64,000 bases of DNA. It comes from Edaphochlamys debaryana (lineage: Eukaryota; Chlorophyta; Chlorophyceae; Chlamydomonadales). Every line of letters begins with the position of its first letter. The stretch's first letter is position 1. The DNA lies in NCBI GenBank assembly GCA_016858145.1, contig JAEHOE010000019.1, positions 620,001 to 684,000 of the forward strand. Reading direction: 5' to 3'. Below the pieces are notes generated by a model. It did not search any database. It saw only the letters and a program-made list of their open reading frames with translations, and was not told the origin of the DNA. The position numbers were made by a program, and so were the translations under genes. Positions 23,971-43,380 of the stretch are shown here, piece by piece.

Positions 23971-24299
23971 TGAGGACTGAGTCTCATGTAAAGGTCCTGA
24001 ATGGAAGGATGCAAGGTCTACTGCACTAGCGCAGTGACAAAGCTAAGCAGCCTGTGAGTATGTCTGGTCACAGGAAGTCAATTGAGGTGGGTGGCGAAGG
24101 CAAGACCCCGCTCCTGCCCACCAACTGCCTCCTTGCGCCAGGTCAGCTGTGCCGCCGCGACGAGGCCCCAGGCTAGTGCCGCAGCCAAGCCCATGTTGGG
24201 AGTTACGGGAAGGGAGCCGTGATGGCCGAGTCCCCAGCGGGAAAACCCCGACTCCCCAAGAGCCTGCCCCGGTGCTGATGGCCCCCACCGGCCCCCCCC

Positions 24300-25815
24300 C
24301 GACCTCCAGCCATCAGCACGCATGGACCGTTTCCGCCCTCCAGACCGTCCTCAGCGCCCTCCTCCATGCCGCCACCACCACCTACCGCGGCAGCGTATGG
24401 CAGCAGACCTGCGGAGTGGCTATGGGGGCCAACTTCGCCTCCTTCGTCGCCAACCTCGCCCTCGCCTACCCCGAGCTCCGCTTCATGCAACAACTCACTG
24501 CCTCGCCTTCGACCGCTCCCGCTCCCAGTTCCCACACCTTGCCCGTGCCTCCGCCTCCCCCGGCCTTGCCCTTGACATCCTCCTTGCCTTTGCCGACACC
24601 CTCCGCTACGCCGACGACGTAGGGGCTTTCAACAACCCCTTCTTCACGCACCTGCTCTACAACGACCCCTCCACCACATTCGAGGGCCTGCACGGTGTCT
24701 ACCCCACCGACCTCAAACTCACCGCCTCCGCCTCCACTTCCGCCGATCAGCCCGCCGTCCCCTACCTCAACTTTGCCGTCACCGCCCATGCCACCTCTGT
24801 TTCCGGCCACGCCGCCTAATCCGTCGCCCCCTACAGCCGCTTTGACAGCCCCGCCTTTGCCGCCCTTCCCCTCGCCCGCTTCACCCCCTTCTCCTCCGTG
24901 ATCCCACGCCACACCAAACTCAATGTCGTCGTTGGCACGCTCCTTACCCTCGCCCGCACCTCCTCTCGCTACGTCCTCTTCGCCGCTGCCGCCGCCGCCG
25001 CCCTCGTCCGCCTGCAACGCCGTGGATACCCCCGAGCCTTCCTCGCCACCGCCGTGCGCCGCTTCTACGCACGGCACTCAACCATCCTCCCCGGTTTCCC
25101 ACCTGTGAGTCACCTTCTCCGCCTCCTACCTAACGCCGACCACGATATTCTCCCGCCCCCACCCCCGCTTCCGCCGCCACCTCCCCCGCCTCACCTGCCA
25201 CCGCCGCCGCCTCTTCCCTGCCTCCGCTGCTACCACTGCCGCCGCCTAACCGCCGCAACCGTATGTACCTCCCACAAACCCTCCGGCGTCACCTCGCTTC
25301 CGCTCCGCCTTCCCTGCCCCCCCACCCACCCGCCGCTCACTTGGTCGCCCCCGCCGCCGCCGCCGCCGCCGCCGCCGCGGACGCTGCCCCCTCCCCAACC
25401 CCCTCCGCCGCCTCCCCCGCCACCGCCGCCACCTCTCCTCCCCCCACCGCCTCCTCCACCCCCCTCGCCCATGCACGACACGCCCTTCCCCCTCCAGCCA
25501 CCCGCTTCCCCAACCACAGAGTCACCACCGCCGTCCGCCGCACCCCAACCCTCACCCTCCACCGCCACGGCCCCATCACCTCCTTCAGCCCCCCCGCCAT
25601 CTTCACCGCGCCTGTTGCCGGAACGGGCTTCCCCACCGCGTTCCCCCCCTCCGCCCACATCACCCCCTCGCCTCCTGCCGCCCCCGCTGTACGGCCCGGA
25701 CGACGACCCCTATGACTTCCTGCACCTCGACCCTACCCTTGTCCCCTACGGCGGCTACACCGATCACCAACCCGTCTCCGCCCCACCCACCCCTGAACGC
25801 GGCACGGCGGACTAA
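24300..25815 (+). pseudogene. Degenerate Penelope-like (PLE-type) reverse transcriptase
   Basis: Conserved RT blocks in order: YRGSVWQQTCGVAMGANFAS (the Q..G..MG finger block), then a catalytic RYADDVGAFNN block, then YPTDLKL, a VPYLNF block, RFTPFSSVIPRHTKLN and ARTSS..RGYPRAFLATAV. This order and spacing matches the GIY-YIG-less or Penelope-like RT family common in algae and invertebrates. The first block is in one frame (up to about 24505) and the remainder is one base shifted. An in-frame TAA at 24817-24819 interrupts the second part. The frame then runs on into a roughly 220-residue Pro-rich tail closing at 25815. With a frameshift and a stop the copy is almost certainly inactive. The element's ends were not found. 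Confidence 0.75.
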
Positions 25816-25849
25816 TTGCTTGGAAACCTTCGCGGTGCATCTGGAGGTC

Positions 25850-25937
25850 CCTGGAGTCAGCCTGGAGTCAGCCTGGAGTCAGCCTGGAGTCAGCCTGGAG
25901 TCAGCTTGGAGTCAGCTTGGAGTCAGCCTGGAGTACG
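25850..25937. repeat. 11-bp minisatellite (CCTGGAGTCAG), eight units
   Basis: Five perfect units, two with CTTGG and a last degenerate one, begin 34 bases after the stop of the reverse-transcriptase relic. It may be part of the retroelement's 3' end or an independent minisatellite. Confidence 0.9.
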
Positions 25938-28722
25938 CCGCCTGGAGTTTTTGTTTTACAGTTCGTGGAGTGTCAGTTTGGTTAAGCTTAGGGTCCGTGG
26001 GGCCGGCGGCGGAGGTGGAGAGCGGGGCGTCGGCCGCGCTTGCCCGCGGGGGACGCCGGACGGCCAGGCCACAGGCTACGTGGGGTTTGCGTGGCCGGGC
26101 CGGGTCCAGGGGTAGGGTGTGACCCGCGCGCCTAGGGGTCGGGAAGCAGGTGTTGCTACGTGGGTTTCTTTCGCAGGTTCGGCTTGGTCCTGCCGGCGCC
26201 TTTCGTCTGGGGAGCTCGTCGGAGCCCGGCTCACCTGGTAACACACATGTTGGCCGCCTATCCCGTGCCCTCGCCTGCCCCAGGACTCGCTCCCACGCCT
26301 CGTCGTCTCCCAGCGCCATCCGCAGCCACAGCTCGGCAGCCAGATATGGTGGCATGGCTCCTGCGCCGCCGCCCAGCCGTAGGACCCTTTGGCGACTCTG
26401 GCCGCGCCATGCAGCCCCCGCCCAGCTGTCTTGCCCATGTCCCTGTGCCCCTATGTCCGCTCCCCAGCATCCTACCCCTCAGCTCTCCGCCTCCAGCGCT
26501 CTGCTGCCGCCTGCCGCCTGCACTTGCACTTTGGCCCCCTCAGCTGTCCCTCTTGCACGACGCACTGGCAGCCCACAGCCCTCTCCACAGCCCAGCTCAG
26601 CTTCCTCGCAGGTTCCAGCATGCGTTGCGTGCGCCCGTTGTTACCCCTAGCACGACGGCCACAGCAAACAGAGCGATGCGACCGTGTCATCATGTCTACG
26701 AGCGCCAGGCAGCCTGAGCAGTAACCTCCTCGCCAGCGCCGCCCCCGTCTTCGCCCACGTATCCCTCTCACTTGGGCACCAGCCCTTAGGCTCCCCAAAA
26801 CTTTGCGCGCTCCCATAACGCCATCTTGGTGCCGAGTCGCATTTAGTTGCACGCCGGGTTCTGGGGTATTCCTTGAGCGTCCGTAGACGCAGCTCCGCCA
26901 GCCTGCCGTACGGTCGACCCACCTACACTGCCGCCAGCACGCGCCCTGCTTCTTTCCCCCAGCTCGCACCTGCACACACTGCACTGCACTATGTGGCTTT
27001 CGACGTCCTAGCGGCTCACGTGGCGCTTTCCATCCGCTTCGCAGGTGAGCTTGCGCCACGTTCTGGGATCCGCGGACGCCTGCACGCACACGCTGGGGGC
27101 CTCGGCACCACAAGATGGCATAGGAAAGATAAGTGACGAGACCGAGTGCGTTGCGTGGTGCGGCCCTTAGGATCACCCGTGCGGCTGCTTGCCCATGCCT
27201 GTCGCTCTGCCTCTCCCTCTTTCTGTCGCGTTGCGCACAGCCTAGTTCGCGTGCAGCTGCATCCCCCTTCGTCGTCGTCCGGACTACGCTGCACGGCCCC
27301 TGCGAGCACAGAAGCCCCCACCGGCCCCCAACGCTGGCCGGTGACCGTGGGTGACGTTGCAGGCGCCAGGCGGCCTCGACACATGCTTATACACACGCCC
27401 ATCGGGAAGTTGACACACAGCCTCTGCACCCCTTACCCAGTCACGCAGCTCCCTCCACAGCAATGCCGTGCCGGGACGCAGCAGGGCTTCCCACATGACG
27501 CGCCCGCACCACCCCGCTCTGTAAGGCTCTGTACGGCTCAACAATGTAACCATTCGATCTTCGGTCTACGGCACCCGTAAGGCTGGCTCCGTTGAACCCG
27601 CACCACAGTTTAAAAGCTTTCGAAGACCCTTGCCCATCACCACAGCCCCGTTCGGCCTGCTCGCCTTGTTTCCTACCCCGCACTTTGGAACCCGCGCTAT
27701 ACCCCGCGGCGACACGACTCCTGCATCACCCTTGCGCCTTCCCCTCTATGTCCCTTGGCTGTTCAGCAGCGGCGCAGCACACACAGGGCCGGCCGCCTAA
27801 CTGCAGCACTCAGGCCACCCCGGCACGAGTCCGGCGGGCCTCGCAAAGAATGTATGCGACCACACGCATGGTCCTACGGTGCACGGACGGACCATTGGTT
27901 CCGCCACATGACCAAGGCAGGCGACCCCGCAGTCCCCGACCACAACCTGCGGTGTGCTGGCGCGCGAGACACAAGCCGAGCCACGGACCGATGCGACGGA
28001 TGAAGGCAAGACAAGCGCACAGCACCGCGAAAGAAATCCCACACCCGGCCGCCGCACTTCCCACTGCAACGGCAATGTTGCCGGGAGTGCGAGTGACTCC
28101 GGGACAGACGGGCCCCAGATTGCGAAGCTATACATCACAAACAGACACCAATGCCCAAGCCCAATTAATCCCACGGTTAGGGCCTGCGTGCAAGCCACGC
28201 GCGAAGCCCAGCTGTGCGGGACGGGAGGGATGAGGAAGGACAAGCGGGGCAACAACCCCAGGCCTTGACCCTCGGACGCCCCGACATAGACAAACGAAGC
28301 ACCTCTACAAGGACCTCTAGGAAGCATGCCACTAGGACCCCTCAGTAACTGCACGCCGCACGGCGCACAGGGCCGTACGCAGGTCAGACACACAAGGTCA
28401 CTATGAAGCCAAAGTCCGGTAAACGCTCAAGCACTGAGACTCATAACGGACTGACTGCACGCCTTGAACTCCGCCCAAAGCCCAAGCCTACCCTCTGCCA
28501 CCCCGACCAGCTCAATCTGTCGCCTGTATCCCACTTCCCCACAGCCTGCTGGCGGGCCGTGCCCAGCCCCTTGCTCCTCCTGCATCTATCTATGACTCCT
28601 GCTTTCCGCCAGGCAAAGACGCGAGGGACAGCATCCCTTCGCGGAGGTGCGTTAACTGCAACGACACCGTGCCCCGCTCTGGCAACAACCCACCCGCTCA
28701 TACGCCTCAACACTGCCACCCC
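25938..28722. other. Long region without a convincing gene
   Basis: No protein family or multi-exon model is recognised. Two minus-strand stretches look mildly coding: 26355-26236, whose frame includes YLAAELWLRMALGDDEAWER before a GTGAGC donor, and 27490-27430, whose frame includes MWEALLRPGTALLWRELRDW before a GTAAGG donor. They could be exons of an unknown gene, but the pieces could not be linked. The rest shows no repeat, RNA or promoter structure that I can support. Confidence 0.3.
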
Positions 28723-31700
28723 TCACCGTCCGCCCAGCCCAGCCTGCAACCACGCAACGTAGCGCCGCGTCTCCAGCGCCGCCGCGTCCGCGTCTGCCTC
28801 TGGCCCGGCCTCGGCGGCCTTGCCGGCCGCGCCCTCAGCCACGGCCTCGCCGTTACCCGCGGACTTCGCAGCCTGCGGCCGCTGCTCCGCCGCGCCCTGC
28901 AGCCGCTTCACAAGCGACTCAAAGGCCACGGCCTCGGCCATCTTGAACCCGGCCGCCTGCTTCCCTGCGCCCGCCAGCAGCACGCACGCGCACTGCGCGC
29001 ACGCGGCCGAGCCCGCCGCGGCCCCGTCCACCAGCGCCGCAGCGCAGTGGAGCACGATGCGCGGCGTCAGCACGCCCACACGCAGCAGGCCCAGCAGCAG
29101 GTGGCAGATGCCGCGGGCGCGGTTCAGCGCGGTCGCCTGGGACTCCACCCAGCCGGGCAGGTCGCCCCAGGCGCGGCGCGAGCCGTTGCCGCTGCCCTGC
29201 CGGGCCGGCAGGGCGGAGCTCGGCGGCGGGGAGGGCAGCGGCGAGTAGCCGTTACGGGGCGTGGAGGAGCCGCTGCCGACGCTGGCGGCGTCCAGGCCCA
29301 GAGCGGCGGTGACCGCGGGCGACAGCACGCGCGTGGGCGTGGGGCAGGCGGGCCCTGGCTGCCCGGCGGGGGAGCCGGAGCTGGAGGCACCCGAGGGGCT
29401 CTGCGCCTGCGCCTGCTGCTTCGAAGCCGCTGCGGACCCAGGCGGGAGCAGCTCCGTCAGACAGCGTTCGAAGTGGGACTGCGCCGCTGATAGCAGCAGC
29501 CGCCGGAACGCGCGGGCCGTGTCCGCAGCACCGTTGCCGTTCGCGGCTCCGTTGGTCGCCGCCTCCGGAGACGCCGCTGGGGCGGCAGCCGCGCTGCCGT
29601 TGCAGCTCGGTGCAGCTCCGGAGGTGCTGGTCGGAGGGCTGCCCGCGCCGGCGGTCACTGCTGACGTGGCCTGCCAGTGCTGCATGGCGTCCGCCGCCAA
29701 ATTCACGTAGATGTCGCACGCCTTGCACTGCTCGTCCCACTGCCGCTGCACTGCCGCCGCCCAGTCCGCATCCCCCATGTCCAGCGACGGCGCACGGCCG
29801 CTCGTGGCAGCGCCCGGGGAGGTGCTGCGCTGTTCGGCGCTCGGATCGGCCCCCGCCACGGCCCCTGCTGATGCGGCGGAGACGGGCGGCTGGGCCTGGG
29901 CCTCGCTGAGCTCCGTCCCCGCCGCCGCCATGGCGCACTCCACCAGCTCATCCGCCATGGCCTGTAGCAGCGGCAGGGAGGCAGCGTGGTGTGTGCAAGG
30001 GTCCCCTGTGCGCATGTCCACAGTCTGGGTTTCGACAATCTGGGTCCCACCCCCACACTGTCCCATTCACACCGGGGTGCTGCCTTGGGATACGGCGGAG
30101 TGACAGGTGAGGAAGGGAATGAGCCGCCCGTCCCCTCCCACTCCGCTGCCGTCTGCCTCCTACCTCGAGCGTGGCGGGCGAGGTGGCCACGGGCTGCGCC
30201 AGCATCTGCGCCTTGACGTCCACGTAGCACTCGGGGCTCAGGTTCCACAGCCCCTCCAGGTTCTGGCTCGACCCGCGAGACGACATGGCGCCGCCGCCGC
30301 TGCTGCCCTGCACACGGCGCAGGAGCGGGTGCCGGAGCACTGACGGGCCCGAAGGGGCCGGTGCAGGCCCTGGGCAGGCCCCTGCATCGCTGCGCCTCGC
30401 CTGCGGCGGCGCAGTCCCTGTCCCGGCGAAGGCTCCAGAGGCCGAGGCGCTGGCTTCGCCGTTGGTCGCTGCCCCGAAGGATTCGTGCCCAGACTTGGAT
30501 CCCGGCCGGCCGTTGGCCCCAGCGGGTTTGAGCAGGTACGGGCCCAGCTTCATTGGGCCCCCACACGATCCACCGTTGGCCGTTGGGCCGTTGGTGGTTG
30601 CAGCGCCCGCCGGCGGCGCGGGCGGCGGGCCGATTACTAGAACCGGCATGGGCAGATAGGTCTTCCAGCCGCCCGCGTGCGCTTCCAGGACCCGTGTCAG
30701 CGGCGCCCGCATGTCCTCCGGCAGTACAGCGGCTTGCTGCTGTACGGCAGCCAGCTTGTCGTACAGGGTGTCCAGCACTGGCCGGTGCTGCGCCGCGAGG
30801 TTCTCGTGCAGCTGCGTGGACGCGGGAGCGAAGTGAGTCGTCTGCCAGTTCCGGGCCCAAATCTCAACAACTGCCTTCGCAAGTCAGACCTACATCAGCC
30901 TTCGGTAAAACGATACGACAGCCGTAGTTGCCCTGTCTGCTGTTCTACATAGCCAGCCGCATCCCCCACCATACCTGCCGCCCAGCGATGGTGAGCGCCC
31001 GCACGAGGCAGTCCAGCCGCTGCCGCCCCGCCTCCTCGGCGGGCGCCAGAGGGTCGCGGCCGTCGCTGCTCTGTGTCCCCGGGCCCGCAGCCACCGCCGC
31101 TAGGCAGTTAAGCATGATCCTGATGAGCAGAGGCATTGAGGGTGCGGAGGCGGGAACGTATGATGCAGTGGGGACACCTCAAGCCATGTGGGTCGGATGT
31201 TCGGCCACGGCCTGGTCCTCCCCGCCTGATGCTGCCCGTCCGGTCTGCACCAGACCAGTAGCCGGTCTAGCTTACCTGTCTGTGAGGAGGTGGTGCAGGT
31301 ATAGGAATGCCAGGAACTGGACGCATCCCGCCAGGGGACCGCCCACGGGGGCACTGGTCGGCGGGGCGCCGGCGGCCGGTGAGGAGGGCTCGGTAGCCTC
31401 CGCAGCCGGCACCTGCCCCACCAGGCCGGATGCTACCTCAAACTCCCGCTGGCACAGGTTGAGCAGTGACTGGCGAAAGTCGATGCGCTTGGCTTTGTCG
31501 GCAGCCGTGACGGCGTTTGGCCGTCTAAAGGTCGGCAAAATGGGCGTGAGACTGAAAGCCAGTGCAGCGCAGGGCATGGAAAAGCGCTCCGGGTCCGACA
31601 CCGCCCGCTCGTAGATCCATCGGACAAGCTGCTGCAGAGTGCCGAGGCTCCCAGCAGGGGTGAAGCCTGTCAAAGCCGGGTGGGTGGGCAAGGCGGTGGA

Positions 31701-32059
31701 CGTGGGGTGGGGGGACGTCCTTTAGGGCGAGGCTGGCTGCACACAGCAGCTTCAGGGCGGCCAGGTAACCAAAACAGCAGCCGTATAACATCATGTATGA
31801 TCGATGGCATGCCGGCCGTTGTGTGGAACAAAGCCAGGCGCGCGATGCAGGCATCGAACAGTAGCATCCACACGCTGCCCCAGCTAGCGGTCCATCATGC
31901 CTGATCAGCGCTACGCGACTCACCGACGTCTCTTATCTCAAAAGCCAGGCGCTTGGCTTGGAAATGGCCGGGCTTCAGCCGTTCTAGACACGCGGCCACT
32001 GCCTCCGCCTGTTTGGCGTCGTTTGTGGCCGTTATGACCGTGGTTGCGGTGGGAGCCAT
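28723..32059 (-). CDS. MIF4G-domain protein, eIF4G-like
   Basis: Five exons on the minus strand: 32059-31924, 31666-31276, 31119-30975, 30811-30164 and 29961-28723 (2559 nt, 852 aa; phases match). Residues about 18-270 are a MIF4G HEAT-type domain of the eIF4G kind: CLERLKPGHFQAKRLAFE, LQQLVRWIYERAVSDPERF, DFRQSLLNLCQREFE, FLAFLYLHHLLTDR and RLDCLVRALTIAGRQ. In eIF4G this domain binds eIF4A and RNA in cytoplasmic translation initiation. The rest is low-complexity Ala/Ser/Gly/Pro sequence around a second helical region (residues about 460-820, for example ADELVECAMAAAG, GICHLLLGLLRVGVLTPRIVL), which might be a divergent MA3-like part. No eIF4E-binding or PABP-binding N-terminus is present after this ATG. 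An acceptor-like gcgcag 15 bases upstream of the ATG leaves room for upstream exons. Divergent from DHX16. Confidence 0.75.
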
Positions 32060-32855
32060 GCTGGGGGGGCTCCACTGCGCGCAAAGGCCGACGCTGGAGC
32101 GCCACCCGTCGGAGGTCGAGAAGACTAGGGCCTCCAGACCCGAATCTGCTGCCCTATCCCAAGGGAACTCGAAATTGATGCTGTGGGGCCCGAGAAGGCG
32201 GCACGAGGTCCCCGCAAACGCGGACGATGCCGAAATCGCCAGGCGGAAAACTCCCGCACTTCGCCAATTATCCGTGGAAGCAAGCAGCGCCCTTTAAATC
32301 TTTGCTTATACTGCTATCGGCACACGTGGTGAAGGCTGCGGTGCCTGGAACGCACGGTCTCGGCTGGGGCTGTCGGGTGCCGAGCACAGGCAAGGGAAGG
32401 CCAAGCAAGCTGCTAACGAAGCAGTGAGTTGGGCGTTGCGTGTTTGTGGTCCCTGGAGGACCGGCCACGCCGCAAAAGCTGTGCGGAAATGGGCCTTGGA
32501 GCCGCATGCAGCGGCGAAATGCGGAGAGCTTGTGCAACCGGCTTTCCCTTGTGCTCCGCAGTGTTGTGTGCATTCCCCTTCGTTACAGGCATACCGGGAC
32601 CGCTCTCCTTTGATAGCGCAGATTGCCTTGCCAAGGCCCTGCCCTGCAGGCCACGACGCTGCCTGGCCACCAGCAGCAGGTGGCCAGGGTGATCTAGGTG
32701 TGCACAGGGTCCTGGTACTGGCCGCTTGGTCGCCTGCACGAGGAAGCATCCCCGCCATCTCTGCCGCCTTCGCGGCGAGCAGCACTCCACGCGCGGAGCC
32801 CTGCGTCTGCCGCAGACGCTGTCGGCGGGCCAGGCCGCCGCCTTAGCGCAGGCCG
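32060..32855. promoter_or_regulatory. Divergent promoter region, MIF4G / DHX16
   Basis: About 800 bp separate the two divergent start codons. An A/T-richer patch at 32270-32315 (TTTAAATC and neighbours) could be a core element. Upstream MIF4G exons might also fall here. No other feature is supported. Confidence 0.4.
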
Positions 32856-42319
<9,464 letters not shown>

Positions 42320-43380
42320 GCAGCGGCGGCGGGTTGCGGCCGGGCCACGCCGGCGGGCTGCAGATGGCGCCGTCTTGCGGGGTGTATGGGGGGTGGGGGT
42401 CTCATTGCACTGGGGAGGGAAAGCGGAGGAGGCTGGAGCGCGGGGGCGGGCGCGGGGTTGTGCGGATCACACCGGTGCCGCGCGTGCTCTCGTGGTGTGT
42501 TTGGGACTGGGGAGGGCCTCTCTGGCGGAGGTTTGAAATCGAACGGCGGCTGCAGGCGGCCGTAGGGCTGCGCCGCTTGGGGCTGCCTGGCATGAGGGGC
42601 TCGTGGCCCACACATGGCGCCCTAGGAGAACGAGTACGGCTGGGCTGGACTGCCCTGGGCTGGTGCTTGGACAGGGTGTCGATGAGGGGGCCAGCCTTAG
42701 CGGGCGGTCGGTGGGGGGGCCAGGGGCTCCTGCGGGGCAGGGCCTCATGGATACGTTAGGAGGGTGGCGGAAGCGGTTGGTAATGATAGCCGACGCGAGC
42801 GCTTGCGTTACAATAGCCGGCCGGAAGGAAAGGAAGGTTTCGGCGCGGGGGGCGGTTGGACTGGGAAGGTGGCCGCGCGGGGCAGGACGAGGGGTGAGGC
42901 GTGAGACCAGGTCCTTCTCTCTGTGCACCGTGGCTGTTGAGGTTGTGAGGAGGACAAGCGGTGTCTTAGAGGTTAGAGTCCCCGTCGGTACTGTAGGACT
43001 GCCGGTCGTGCCGTTGCATGGGCAAGTGCGGGCCGCCACACCCCATGGCCTGCAGCTGGCTCGCTGGTTGATGCGGGGTTGCATGGACCCACGGCAGCCG
43101 GGGCTGACACTTGAGGCGAGACGTGGCGCAGATCATGTGCCCAGGGTGTTACAGTTGCTTGATGTACGTGTTGGTGGTCCCCTGAGTGAGAGCTACGGCT
43201 CTTTGCCTGCTATGTGCGGGTATGGGCGCTATGTACATGCACGGCTATCCACGCTCTATCTGAGCCTTCTGGCGCCAGGCGTCCCTATTACTCCTTCGCG
43301 CTACTGCATGGCTCTGTCATCTGCGACTGTAGCCTTCCGCAGCCCGCAACTCGTGGCAATATAGCGAAGCCAAGGTGGGA
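42320..43380. other. Intergenic region 3' of DHX16
   Basis: 3' flank of DHX16 on one side and of the minus-strand inverted-repeat gene on the other. A TGTAA motif on the minus strand (plus 43149-43153) is the best poly(A) candidate for the latter. No exon is supported. Confidence 0.45.

Noticed and set aside
25140..25700. Pro-rich frame as a hydroxyproline-rich cell-wall glycoprotein
   Set aside because: It has no signal peptide and no regular SPPPP spacing, and it is continuous with the RT relic; C-rich low complexity explains it.
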